64,000 bases of DNA from NCBI GenBank assembly GCA_012845835.1, contig JABAKD010000016.1, positions 20,193,196-20,257,195 on the forward strand, written 5' to 3'. Under the pieces are notes generated by a model. That model saw nothing but the letters and a program-made list of their open reading frames with translations, was not told the DNA's origin and ran no database searches. The translations under genes and the position numbers were made by a program. Positions 1-11,125 of this stretch are shown here, in pieces. How positions within the stretch are numbered: position 1 is the stretch's first letter; each line of letters begins with the position of its first letter. Source of the DNA: Undaria pinnatifida. Taxonomy: Eukaryota > Sar > Phaeophyceae > Laminariales > Alariaceae.

Positions 1-195
1 GAGTCCTTGGGACGAAGTGGTGGGTACGGTACGGTACGGTAGGGTGGGGTGGGACAGGGTAGGGTAGGGTAGGGTAAGGCAGAATAGGGTAGAGCAGGGT
101 AGGGTAGGGTAGGGTTTTGCAGGGTAGGGTAGGGTAGTGCAGGATAGGGTAGGGTAGGGCAAGATAATGCAGGATAGAGTAGACTAGGGGAGAGT
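1..195. repeat. Degenerate AGGGT pentamer array
   Basis: Tandem AGGGT units with scattered substitutions (AGGGC, AGAAT, AAGGC) run from the window edge to about position 190. The pentamer differs from the usual TTAGGG telomere repeat and the array is impure, so I call it a microsatellite, not a telomere. The complementary CCCTA array occurs at 27825-28035. Confidence 0.85.
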
Positions 196-339
196 TATAA
201 CCCCTTTTGATCTATACCCACCCATAATTTTTCGGAGGGGAAATACTCGCAACAAGTATGGCAGCACTTCGCCGCAGTACTATTACTAAGTAGGTTATAA
301 CCCCGTGAGGTGAAAACCACTAACTGAACCCACCCTGCT

Positions 340-780
340 TGGAGGTTTGGCGAGAAACTACCTGGAATTGGTCATGGGATTGTTTTTTTTGAAATTGTAA
401 AAGTACAAGGGGTGTCCACTTAAAATCTGCTCTTAGGTTTTTTAGAGACTCCACTTGGAATTAGTGTGGGATGGTTTCTCCGTGGTTCTGAGTTGGATAA
501 CCCCGTGATAACTATGTCATCCCCACTCTTCGTTGGGAGCAAAAACACATGGAATTTCTTGTGAGATCATTTTTTTTGCAACAGTACAAAAGTAGCGCCT
601 TCCGAACTGCACTCGCGGTGTTAGAGACGAATCACTTGGAATTGGTGTGCGATCGTTTTCTTCGCAATGGCAAAGGTAAAACGGGTGTCCATTTAAAACC
701 TTCCCTCACATTTGTTTTGTGTGGGTAAATGCGTGGAACTATTTATAGCGTGGGATCATCTTTTTGGCAGGAACAAATGG
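340..780. repeat. Degenerate tandem repeat, about 100-120 bp unit
   Basis: The phrase CTTGGAATTNGTGTG(G/C)GAT followed by a T-rich stretch and GCAAnNGTAnAA recurs about five times (near 365, 450, 548, 632 and 730). Two units also share GGGTGTCCAnTTAAAA. No coding sequence is convincing here. A related phrase (ACTTGGAATTAGT) appears in the dispersed repeat at 12830, 55585 and 61355. Confidence 0.6.
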
Positions 781-964
781 GGAAACGGGAGGCCGGGAGG
801 GTTCGGCATGGAGAATCCCGTCTAGAGCTGCACCAACGTTTCCGGGAACAGGCTACTTGGAATTACGACTACTACTGTGCCTTAAACGAGTACCCCCCCC
901 CTCCCCCACCGCTGCCGCCGGCGTTACCGATCCGTTCCTTGTGCGATGTTGATGACGACTCTAG

Positions 965-1033
965 TATGGGTTTTCTGCGAACGATCGGAGGAGGTTGGCG
1001 ACCAAGACCTACGAGGAAGAAACGGCTTATCTT
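965..1033 (+). CDS. Kinase C-lobe exon (23 codons)
   Basis: Acceptor CTCTAG, donor GTGAGT, phase 0 at both ends. It encodes YGFSANDRRRLATKTYEEET followed by AYL and matches the 23-codon exon at 39364-39432 in length, phase and key residues (F-S/T at the start, R-L in the middle, EE near the end). Confidence 0.55.
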
Positions 1034-4000
1034 GTGAGTCGGGCCGCGTTGTTGCCAGTCTGACAGACGCCCCCCTCCCCCCCCCCCCCCCCCGTGTTCC
1101 CCTCACCCTTTTCGGGTATCTGAGCCTACGTAAGTGTCGCTATGAACTCTGTCAAGATTGCAGGTATTTTTCTTGGGTTTTTCTTCGCTATCCCCTTCCT
1201 CTTTGTGTTGCTAGTTATTTAACGCCGTCTTTGGTCTTACTCTCGACGTCGATATTGACCTTGACCTTGTCGTCGAACTTGACCTTGACCTTGATCTTTG
1301 ACGTGTGATATACCAGTTAATAGACAATTTTTACAGCAGTACTGCGATAGGGGCGCCTAAAAATTTCAAAGCCCTTCGTGAAACATCTCACGGGTCGGGT
1401 CAGTTTAGGCTGATCCGGTCGGCCATTGATACATGACAACCTCTTGACCCGTCCCGTGAGATTTTGAATTATCTCCTTACCCGACCCGATTCGCCTCGCG
1501 ATATTTGGAAACCCTCTGACCCGACCCAACCCGACCCGCGGGACGGTTCGTGATCCGTGAAAACAGCTTTCTCTTTTCTGAGGCTCGTATCGTCACTTGA
1601 GGAGCTCTGTTGTACCTCACCTAAACCGGGACTCTGATGATGATGATGATGATGACGATGATGATGATGACGATGATGATGATAATGATAATGATGATAA
1701 TGATGATGATGATGATGATGGTGGTGATGAAAACCTCCACCGTCTAGTACTAATAGTAGGTATGATGCAAAAAATATGTAATGCTCAATCGGGGCTAATT
1801 GAATATGGTACAATAGTAGAATAGTAGAAAAGTACGGGGACTTTTTCAATGTGAGGAGTCCCGATGTGTCGGGCACGTTGTGGACAGAAAATAATATTGA
1901 CAGTAGTCCATTAATGCATTAATGCATTGGTATTAATGTACTAGTATTAATGCATTGGTATTAATATGGTATTAGTAGCACGTGTGGGTAGGGATGCGCC
2001 TTATATTATTTAGTAGTACTGTACCTCTTGAACTCCCCACTTGCGGAGCTAAAACAAGGTACCCTCGAGAACAACCTGAAATTCCAAGCCCGAAGAACGA
2101 CCCCGCGGCCGACCGCAGGTATTCAACGTGTAAAGGGTCATTGGTATTCCAACGATAAAGCAAACTGACAGAGATCACATACGGCAGTGTGTCTGAATAT
2201 GTAGAGATGTAGAGGCGGGGAGGGGGGGGATTTAATAGCTACTTACTATTAATAAAGCAAGGCGTTACTTATTTTCATTTTACATGTCCGAAGGAAACGG
2301 AATTTGGGAGGTGAAATCGTTGTTCGCGTATCGAGGCTCTGCCTCCATGATAAGATATGCAGAGGCGGCACCTCGTGAACTGTGAACAGGACGCGTGATA
2401 ATTGACGCAAGATGTTGATTCAAAAGGCGCTTAAACGTCTGCACGGCTGCACCCACGATTTTACGGGGGCAAACGACTTGCAATTAGTGTAGTTTCAGTT
2501 CCTCAGTTGGTGCACCCCGTCAGGAAGATTTAAAGGTTTTTCTAGCTAGAAACGCTTCTCCTGTCGTAGGACGCGTCCTTGAGCTTGACGTTGACGTTGG
2601 CCTCGACCTTAACCTTGACTTTCATATTTTTATTCCGAATGCCTTCCGACATTGTGTCGTGAGGAAGAAATTGTAAGATTAGTAAAAACTGATACAATGC
2701 ACCGAATACCACCGCTCTCACCCAATACATCCTCATTCCCCGCGTGTCTTTTACTCAAAGGAGTACGTAGCTACCTCCCTTTACATAATATTCTTGTAGT
2801 AGTCACGGTAGTCATGGTGCCTTAGCCTTAGCCTTAACCCCTTGCTCTCTCGTCACCTTTTCCCCACACCACGCCACGGGCAGGAAGAGATGACGTTGCG
2901 AAACGTGACGAAGCCTTGCTTTAGAGCTGCCCTGCTCAACCCGGAAAACGTGTGTGACGAGCTTTACCACATGAGGCACGAGGTGAGAAAAAAATGTGTT
3001 GCGGTTTTGAATGGAACCGACAGCGATCGTTCCCGTGCGTAAGCAAGCTAGGACGGTCGACGAGCGAAACAAAATGGAGCATCGGCTTACGTGTTCGGCC
3101 GACGTTTAAGCAGCTCACTGAAGTGTTCCGTTTCGTTATATGTACCTAGTACGTAATGAAAATTTCAAAGACACATGATCGGTGCACAGTATTTTTGTCC
3201 TTTGGTCGGCTGACAACTGTTTTGTGGTAACAGGCGTCTTTGCGACAGGGGAGCACGGGCTGTATATATGTAGCTAGCATGTTTTCTCAATCATTTATCG
3301 AGTATCAGACTATCTGTATACCTCCACGCAAGTTGCATGTAAAGCAGGGGTCCGAAATTGCGTACCAAGTCGAGACATTATAAGTATGAACGTGAAGTGA
3401 GACGAGAAACATCGTCAGCTGCCTCTATAGGCTTCAACCTCTTGCGAGTCTCTTTTCCTCTGCCAGGCAGGGGGGGGGTCGGGCTCACTGCGCTCACACA
3501 TTTTTATAGTAAGTACACGAATACTATGCTGAACGAAACGTAGGGACCATTGTGGTATAGGAATGAGAAGCAACCGGCAAATACATTTCCGTTCGGAGGG
3601 GTATCAGTATATCGACGCAGGCGGCAATGGCCGAATACGTGAGTGTCGTTCTCCGAAGTCGATTAATACATCTATCTCGCGTCTCCCTCTGGTGTGGACC
3701 TTACCTTGAAAATTATTGTCTCGCCTGACGCTCAACAAGCCACATGTAGTGGTACTTCATCTGTATCCCCGACTTCCGAACATAATTAGTTTTGAACAAC
3801 CTCCTGCAAATACTATGCGCTTTCAAAGGTAGAAATACATTGTAAATGATGCATGGGCTTTTGCGTACTTGAGTATCTGCTACGCTACCTTCGTACCTTC
3901 GTACCTGCGTGTACGAGAATCCGAAATTGTTGTGTACCATGCTGCTACCGGGGTTTGCCATTGGCGCACGATTTCCCATGGGATATTCAATAATCTTCCA

Positions 4001-7000
4001 TGCCATTACCATAATTCGGCCGTCTCGTTCGACGCCCCACCCCCCTCCCGGCGATCCATTGTTGATCCTCAACCTCACCCCCCCCCCCCCCCCCGGACCG
4101 GTTTCTGCATCCTTCGCCATTACCGCCTCGGTCGCCACCTTCACCCTACCCCTTCCCCTATCCCTGCTCCTACCTCAATCCTTGCTCCGCCCCTACCCGC
4201 TCCCCGTCCGTTCTCCACCCTATGCCATATCGTCTTACCGCGTGTTGTACAGGTAATGTCGATAGTTAGCCGGGCGCTATCGCTCGACCCGACCGAGCGC
4301 CAAACGATGCGAGAATTGACGGCGTCCATTATCAGCCTGAGCGAGCGTCAGTTCGAGAAAGAAGCGCAGATCTCCTCCTCGGCTGCAGCGGAAGCTATTT
4401 CTTCTCCGGAAATCGACGCCAAGGCTGTAGGGGTCGTTGCTGAGGCCATTCCTGCTTTGGTGGAACTCCCTGCGGAGGAAGCCGTTCGTTTGCCGGAAGT
4501 GGTTGCCGTTGACACGGCTGTTGCCGATGACCACGGTGCTACTACTGCAGCTGCCGCTGTTGCTGCCGCTGCCGCTGCTGCTGTGGATGTTGTTACCGGT
4601 GTTGCTACTGCTGGTGATGGTGCTTCGTCTGCTCCTGTTGCTGGTGCTGGTTCTGGTACTGGTGCTGCTTCCACTACTAGTGGTGGTACTGGTACTGGTA
4701 CTGCTGCCGTTGGTGTGAAGCCTGCAAGTGGTGATGGTGATGGTGGCGGTGGCGATGGTGGCGCGGCCTCGAGGGGCATTCTCCCCATTCCTCCCGCCAC
4801 CAGAGCAGCAGCGACGCGAGAAGGAATGGGGACAGTACGGAGACTCCCCCCCGGACTGTTCGTCGCGGACGGTGTCGAATGCGTGCCTCGTGTTCCTGGT
4901 GGTGGTGGTGGTATTTGTGGTGATGATGTTGGTGGTGCGGCTTCGAAGGACCTTCTCGCCACGCCGGTCGATACCAGAGCGGAAGCAGCACTGAAAGGAG
5001 CCCCGAGCGCCCGGCGACTTCCTCCGGGTCTGCCTGTCGTGGGCAGTGGCGGGGCTTCTCTCCCTTCCCCTGAACCCGCTGCCAATGCTGCAGCCATCGC
5101 GAGCACCACCGCGAACGCTATCGCGACGGCCACCGCAACTGCCACCGTCGCCAAAGAATCAGTCGCGGTGAGCAACTATGTTCCTGAGGGTAACTTTGCG
5201 ACGCCGGCAGCCACGAGTGGCGTCGTGGGTGGCGCTGGAGAAGGCGCCGGTGGTGGCTGTTGTACCAGTGGTGGTGACGACGGTGGGGAAGGAGACATCG
5301 GCCATTACGTCATTCCGGAGCAGGGGCAAGCACCCGTCGTGGCACGGGCCAGTGAGGAGGCCACCCCCAGAGTTAATCCTGTAGAAGATGACACGGCTGC
5401 TTCCGGATCTGTAACACCACCCCTCAAGTTCCCGGGTCACGCGCCGGCGCTGCATGTTGATGGGCTTTCGCAGGCCATGCCAGCCACACTGTACACCGCT
5501 CTCCAGGAGAAGCACGACGGCGATGGCAGCGGCATCTGCGGCAACGATCGTGGTCGCGGAAGCGGTTGTTACGGAGGTGGAGGAGGGTATGCACCCACTC
5601 CAACGACTGCCGGGGGAGAGATTCAGGAGTGTGATTTGTCGCTTGTGGCTAGCTCCGGCGAGGGCGGGAGTGAGGGATACGTTGCCAAGGCGGTGACGCC
5701 CCCTCCGCAACGTCGCTGGGAACGAGGGGGAAGTGAAAGTGGAGATGGGCCAGGAGGAGTAGGAGGAGGAGAAGCAAGGGGGGAGGTAGAATGGAGAGGA
5801 TCAGTAGAAAGAGAGATGGCACCCATTCCCCGGCCTGAAAACGAAGGTGGTTGGGGGGGGGGAGACGGACGTGGAAAAGACGGAGGAAATGGCGAAGGAA
5901 ATGGGGGAGGCGTAGCAGGAGAAGGCCGGGGGGAAGCAGCGGGAGGAGAAACGGCTTCCACCCCCGGTCCCGAAAGATATGGCGGATGGGGCGGAGGAGA
6001 AGGAGGTGGAGGGGGAGAGGTGGGAGGGGAAGGATGGGGAGGAGGTGGAGGAGGAGAGGCGTCTCCTCGCCCTCGTGATGCAAGGGAGGGCGGATGGGGG
6101 GATGGAGAAGAAGGAGGCGGCGGAGGAGGATGGAATGGAAAAGGAGAGGGCGGGTGGCAAGGGAAAAAAGGGGCGTCCGGGAGCCCCCGTCACGCGAGCG
6201 CGGCTGTCAGCGCCCCGGCCGCTCCCAACCGTAACCACCAGCAGCACCACCACCACTACCGAAACCGCCACCGCCACCAATCACACCTCGCCAACGAGAA
6301 GGCAGCACGCGTGCAGGGATATGTCGCGACACGGACGGCAATTTCGAGGCAGAACCGTCGTGGAGAATGGAGGACGCCCGAGGATAGCGGCGGTGGCACC
6401 CGATACGGAAGCCACGGTAGCGGTAGCTGCGGTAGCGATAGCGGTAGTCGTCATAGTGGTAGCTGTAGTAGTGGTAGCAGCAGCCGGGGTAATGGTGGTG
6501 GTACCAGGGGAAGCGGTTCCAACGGTGGCGCCGCCGCGTTCCGTCGCCGGCGCCACCGGAGATCTCGCGGCAACGCTTCCCCGCGCTCGGGGCCGCCGTC
6601 AAGCGGGGGCGGTGAAAGCAGTGGCGTAAGCCATCACAACAACCAGGCCGCGCCCCAAGAAACAGGCACCGCTCGCCAGCCGTTGCGCCGAGGAGGCGCG
6701 GCTCGCACTCTTGCTGCCACGAGGGGCCAGTCGAGGCTGGTTGCCGGCGGCGGCGGCGGCGGGGATTACTTCTGCATGGGCGGTGGTGGTGGCACCGGCG
6801 GGGGCGGCAGCGGGTGGCGCGGCGATGGCGGTTACCGCCCAGCCCCGCCCAGCGACAATCGCCAGGCCTGGTGCACCAGAAATAGTTACTGTGCACCTGT
6901 CGCCCCCTCGCAGTGGCCAGTTGCCGGTTTTGGTCCCGTCGCGGATCAGTCAACGTCGGTGGGTGTGGCGGGATACTACCGCCGGCAAGCTGGATGCGGC

Positions 7001-7105
7001 GGACAAGCCTGGTACGGCGGGTACCCTGGATACGCCTGGCACTCTGGGTACGGTGGGCGTGAGTGGTGTGCGACTCGTGTGGGGTATGCCAACTGCGTGA
7101 GATAA
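965..7105 (+). CDS. Protein kinase, C-lobe plus giant low-complexity tail (5' part missing)
   Basis: Three exons join in phase 0: 965-1033 (AG/GTGAGT), 2884-2982 (CAG/GTGAGA) and 4253-7105 (ACAG to a TAA stop). They align exon by exon with the last three exons of the minus-strand kinase at 35666-59437. Exon 1 matches 39364-39432 (FSAN...RRLA...YEEE versus FTPE...QRLS...GEE). Exon 2 matches 38731-38832 (FRAALLNPENVCDELYHM versus YRHKLVNSDNMYDELDEF). Exon 3 opens with kinase subdomain XI (SRALSLDPTERQTMREL). After about 40 residues the protein becomes a roughly 900-residue Ala/Gly/Ser-rich tail ending in a Tyr/Gly/Trp segment. The catalytic exons are not visible upstream and should lie before position 1, or are lost. 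Family assignment is firm for the C-lobe; substrate and role are unknown. Confidence 0.7.
1370..1570. repeat. CCCGA-rich dispersed repeat (intron of the + kinase)
   Basis: Blocks of CCCGACCC and CCCGTGAGATTTTG-like phrases end in GATCCGTGAAAACAGC. The same organisation occurs at 12250-12490 and 16835-17090. This copy is the most degraded and its terminal inverted repeats are only partly recognisable. Confidence 0.5.
1632..1727. repeat. GAT/GAC trinucleotide microsatellite
   Basis: About 30 tandem GAT/GAC/AAT triplets. They create poly-Asp (+) and poly-His (-) reading frames, which I do not accept as genes because they have no other coding features and lie in the first intron of the kinase. 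Confidence 0.85.
2884..2982 (+). CDS. Kinase C-lobe exon (33 codons)
   Basis: Acceptor CACGGGCAG, donor GAGGTGAGA, phase 0. The sequence around PCFRAALLNPENVCDEL aligns with SSYRHKLVNSDNMYDEL in the exon at 38731-38832. It corresponds to the region just before kinase subdomain XI. Confidence 0.65.
4253..7105 (+). CDS. Last exon: kinase subdomain XI and Ala/Gly-rich tail
   Basis: The acceptor TTGTACAG follows a long C-rich tract (runs at 4039-4095). The exon begins in phase with VMSIVSRALSLDPTERQTMR, the typical end of a kinase domain. The tail then passes through Ala/Val-rich, Gly-rich with Glu (about 5700-6200), Ser/Gly and finally Tyr/Gly blocks with QWPVAGFGPVA near the C terminus. The minus-strand paralogue has QQWPSVACGPAG at the same place. 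Long reading frames on the opposite strand (for example 4348-5175 and 6207-7346) are by-products of the GC-rich low-complexity sequence. Confidence 0.75.
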   Translation, partial: VMSIVSRALSLDPTERQTMRELTASIISLSERQFEKEAQISSSAAAEAISSPEIDAKAVGVVAEAIPALVELPAEEAVRLPEVVAVDTAVADDHGATTAAAAVAAAAAAAVDVVTGVATAGDGASSAPVAGAGSGTGAASTTSGGTGTGTAAVGVKPASGDGDGGGGDGGAASRGILPIPPATRAAATREGMGTVRRLPPGLFVADGVECVPRVPGGGGGICGDDVGGAASKDLLATPVDTRAEAALKGAPSARRLPPGLPVVGSGGASLPSPEPAANAAAIASTTANAIATATATATVAKESVAVSNYVPEGNFATPAATSGVVGGAGEGAGGGCCTSGGDDGGEGDIGHYVIPEQGQAPVVARASEEATPRVNPVEDDTAASGSVTPPLKFPGHAPALHVDGLSQAMPATLYTALQEKHDGDGSGICGNDRGRGSGCYGGGGGYAPTPTTAGGEIQECDLSLVASSGEGGSEGYVAKAVTPPPQRRWERGGSESGDGPGGVGGGEARGEVEWRGSVEREMAPIPRPENEGGWGGGDGRGKDGGNGEGNGGGVAGEGRGEAAGGETASTPGPERYGGWGGGEGGGGGEVGGEGWGGGGGGEASPRPRDAREGGWGDGEEGGGGGGWNGKGEGGWQGKKGASGSPRHASAAVSAPAAPNRNHQQHHHHYRNRHRHQSHLANEKAARVQGYVATRTAISRQNRRGEWRTPEDSGGGTRYGSHGSGSCGSDSGSRHSGSCSSGSSSRGNGGGTRGSGSNGGAAAFRRRRHRRSRGNASPRSGPPSSGGGESSGVSHHNNQAAPQETGTARQPLRRGGAARTLAATRGQSRLVAGGGGGGDYFCMGGGGGTGGGGSGWRGDGGYRPAPPSDNRQAWCTRNSYCAPVAPSQWPVAGFGPVADQSTSVGVAGYYRRQAGCGGQAWYGGYPGYAWHSGYGGREWCATRVGYANCVR

Positions 7106-10100
7106 GAGGTGCGCTGCCGTTTAGACAGGGCGCGGGAGAGGCGGTGTGCGTCGTGTGCTCGCACGGGGTGCAGGGGCGGGGTTGTATGGTGGATATCTCA
7201 CCGGAGGAAATTGGAGAAGATGGATGGGGTGGGTAGGGGTGCTGGCGGTGGTGATGCTGAGAGAAGGAGCGTGAAGACCGACCGGTCCGAGAGTTCGTGA
7301 TCGAGTTTCTTGCAGGGTGGTGACTTTTTATCGACATCTGTGCCATATATGCGAGACCATGATCGCAGCAGAACTTGCACGTGGTAGACGTATGTACGAG
7401 TAGGTACCGGTGAATGTGTCGTTTTTTTCTGTCTGTTTATGGCTTTGACTCTTTATCGGCCCTGGTATTGGCAGCGGTGGCCGTAGCACCGGCTGCGGCT
7501 GCGGCTGCGACGGTGGGTGCTGGTCGGTCGCGATGATTTGGGTTTCCATTGACGTCGCTGTTGAACCCGTTCAGTACTGCTTAACGTGTGTAAGAATGGT
7601 GACGTTCAAGTCGTGGGTTTGCGCTTTATTCGAATATCCCCTCCTCTCCATCTCCCTTAGGAGGTAAATATGTTTTTGATATGATACCACTACTATTGCT
7701 GCTGCTATACAGTGCAAGTTGATTATATTCCAGGAGCGGCGTTGCGCACGATTTGTTCTAAAGGGGTAGAATAATAGTAATACGAGCATGTATTGATAGA
7801 GCTCTAGACGAAGTTTGGTACAGTATTGTGGCGTTGTGGTGCAGGCAACCAACGCGGTACGTACGTATTTGCTTCGTCGAAAGGCTTTTGTTTGCGGATA
7901 TCGATTTTGTGTTGGTGTTACTGTTTGTAGTACCCGTACGGTTGTGTACAGTACTTGAAGCAGACGTTTTGCTATAAGAAGAGGCTTACGCGAGTGACGC
8001 AGACAGGGTGGTTGGTTGGTGTTGTAAACACACTCTGGCGTGTGTCGTGGAGCTATACGTGGGAAGTGTGTTAGTGTATCGTGTCCCGTGCGCGTAACTA
8101 TCCAATCACCCCCCATGTAGTACCGTTAGGTGTCGGAAGTGTTGCCGTCGTTAATGCCGGGGGGTACGTGCTAGCTATGGTTGTTGAAGCGGCATATCAT
8201 ATATTAAATACACCGACAGGGATTATGACGATTGAAGCATTAACATGCCCAGAATTGTTGGCCACAGTAACGTCACTGGGCCATGTTGACGATTTCGTCG
8301 TGTGCTGAACAAAAAAAGCTGTAGAGCAAAGGAGACAGAGAGGAAAGCACTTTCAATTATTAACAGCGCGTCTTCTTCTGTGACCAACAAGCAGAAGAGG
8401 ACGGTGTGGTGCTCACAGTTCAAGTTAATATCAACTATTTTTGTCGATGAGTGGGAAAAAAATGATGCCGTGTTCCCGCGTTCCCTTGTAACCTTTTATG
8501 TTTGTGTGCTCCTTCCGTGTACATAGCCAAGGCAGTGTCTCAGTCGAGGTCGGGATCGCATGGCGACCAGTAGCAAGCCGAACTTGCGGACGGGTTTAGG
8601 GGGGGGGGGGTACTCACGCGCCTAACGTGATGATACGTCTTATAGTAGCTGATAACTTGCTGGCCCCCTCGGCTCGCGACGACGTATCAAAACCATACGG
8701 CCTGGTATGTGAACCTACAGTATACCCGTATATGACAGTAGTGTTGGTGTTAGTGTTAGTGTATAACACCCCCTCCGGGATAAAACCCTGACTCGGTTTC
8801 CTCCGAAACCAGCGCGGCACGAATATCAACGGTGGCGGCTTTGGGAGGATGTCGTCCAGGTCTTTCCATAGACGTGTCGTTCGGTGCTTAAGACTCTATC
8901 GGTCGTCGAGAAATGGACATACAAACTCGTCCGAGGGGGTTTGCCATACACCGTCACATACGGTAACCCACGTCGTAGTACGACATATCCAGACAGACAT
9001 ACCCTGCATACAGCATACAGGACCAACATACAGGCCAACACACAAATACCTTGTGGCGACGGTGTAAACGGACACAAAACGGCTGACTACGGCGGCAGGC
9101 AGAATCGGTCGGGTTGAGGTAACCATAACAAGCCGTCTCCTAGTGCTCGTGGTGTTGGGACGAAAGCCTCCGCCGATTCGACGGGGTGGGTGGTGTAAGG
9201 GTAGCGGCGCTTTGTCCGAGGGGCGTGCGAGGGAGAAGGGGGGTGGGTGGGGGCGCGGGTACGGGGGATGGCGGGTTGTACGATAACGCTCAACAACAAA
9301 AAAAAACCGTTTAGCAGAGTTTTACGATTTTTGCAGCGTGTTACGGGGAAGAGATTTGTTCCGTGTGTACGCGTGATGAGGCGAAGTTGGTGTGCGAATA
9401 GGCCGCGATGGCCGCGTTTGGGATGTTTCGTTTCTGCGGCGATGCAGCCATCTACTGGAAGGCAGTTTGTACTAGTGTGCAGCTTCGAAAACGAGAATAT
9501 GAAGTAAGTACGAACTGGATGAGTGCGATCCCCATCGTAAGGGCCCTGGAGCTAAAGGTATTTGTCATCTATGTGTGTGATGTGGTGAACAAACAACAAA
9601 CGCGTCCGGTGTACGCGGCGTGATGAGAGGCGACGATACATAATACACTATTTCATGAGGTTGCACTCTTCGATGAAGCAAGACACAACCTGCCAACCCT
9701 CGCGGGGAGTAAGGAGAGGAAAATAATTGTCGTCTGTTTTGATTGTTTTTGACAAAAGCACGCCACTGTCTGCAGCGTCGTCGAAAACTCCTTTTGAAAT
9801 GTCAAGCTGCTGTTGTTGTGTTTTTTACATTTAGCTAATCGCCAGTATCAGTTCGTGGTGACAAGACAGGCTCCCAAAAACATCTGGCGCCGAAAAACTG
9901 GGTACCATGTGATAAGCCAAGATAACATACTTTCGCGCCCTCTTTCGATGCATCCATAAAACGCAACACTGATCTATCACGGACAGCTTACAAGGTTGAG
10001 CATCGACCTTCGGCAACACTCACACCTTACGCCGTGTAATAATAATTTCTTACAAAATTAGCACGTCAGGATATATATACCTGGTGAACAAAACCAACCA

Positions 10101-10672
10101 GGTATATTCTATCGACTGGTGTGCTCTGTTTGCTGCAAAAACGTGTACTTCCTTGCGTCGGCAGCGATCCAAGACTTTCCTGCCGCGATGGAGAAATGGG
10201 CTCCTACACCTCCACACCACAATGTTTTGCCCCGCAGGGACCGCAGCCTCGACGCCCCCCGCCCACTCTCCCCGCGCGCCCTATATGGGAGTAGGAACGG
10301 ATCTCCGTCTCGAAAGGGATGCATGGTCAATGATCAGATAACTAAGGCAAGCAACAAACGAGTACGGCCCCGCCCTCCCCGTCCCCCCTCCCCCCCATTA
10401 AACAAACGCCACGGCTTGCCGTGCCTGCAAATCCCCGGGACGTACGCGCATACAGGCACATAAGCCACGGGAGATGGCAGTTTAGACCTGTAGCGGACGG
10501 CGGCCTAAACGTAGCCGCTACAGCGCACACATAAGCAACGATAAATTAGAAATTACGGTGTTTGCGATTTCTAAACCCTTTTGGGGTCGGGTAAAATGAA
10601 AAAAATAGTATTGAAATCCCACGAATTTCATATACCCCAAGGCCGACCAACCAACTTTTACAGATTTAGCCA
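7106..10672. other. Intergenic region, no gene recognised
   Basis: There are only short open frames. The longest neat one is 8081-8308 (+, 75 codons), which I cannot assign. A G run lies at 8598-8608. The sequence at 10290-10360 is one copy of the dispersed module described at 27270-27440 (CGTCTCGAAAGGGATGC, then GGTCAATGATCA and AAGGCAAGCAACAAA). Confidence 0.5.
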
Positions 10673-11125
10673 TCAAAGATCACTACCGACGAACTGGGTC
10701 TGCCCCGCACGTCGCTTTTTCTTCAGCCCGCTGTACGCCTCCTGCACCCTTTTTCTCATCTCCTCCATCTGCCTCTTCTGGGCCTTCTTGGCCTCCTCCT
10801 CCAACCGCTGCCGCTGCTGTCGCCCCTCCTCCCCCCCCTCTCCGCTACCGCCCCCCTCCTTCCCACCCAACTTCCCGCCGCCACTTTTCTTCCCCTTGCC
10901 CTTCCCTTGCCCCTCCCCCCGCCCAGAATCTTTTCCCCCCTTCTCCCCCCCCCCCCCCCCCCCCCTCCGCCCCGCTGCTGTTGGCCTTCCAAGCTCCCGA
11001 GACCCCCTTCCCCGGCGGCCTGCGCCGCGCGTCTCGCCCATGGTTTGGTGTGCTCTTGAGGTTTGAAACCCCGGGGTTTGGGGAGTTTTGCCAGGTCAGG
11101 GGGAGCGTGTGCAACCTCTCCGAAT
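10673..11125 (-). CDS. CCDC137: CCDC137-like exon 5 (frame change at poly-C)
   Basis: The acceptor TTCTAACAG completes the Arg codon left by exon 4. The frame reads FGEVAHAPPDLAKLPKPRG and continues to the C run at 10945-10965. The clearly coding C terminus (RQRLEEEAKKAQKRQMEEMR, then the AYSGLKKKRR region and TGA at 10673) is in the frame one base away. One extra C, or two fewer, would restore a single frame. Confidence 0.7.

Noticed and set aside
1-195. Telomere at the window edge
   Set aside because: The unit is an impure AGGGT pentamer, the same array (as CCCTA) occurs in an intron at 27825, and normal sequence continues without subtelomeric features.
1469-1876. Histidine-rich minus protein and Asp-rich plus protein
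   Set aside because: Frames of a GAT triplet repeat in an intron.
4348-5175. Long minus-strand frames opposite the + kinase tail (also 6207-7346)
   Set aside because: GC-rich low-complexity coding sequence leaves the opposite strand open; no domain or splice logic supports them.
8081-8308. Retroelement reverse transcriptase (VDDFV in a 75-codon frame)
   Set aside because: One short resemblance to a YVDD box without the other RT motifs or repeats around it.
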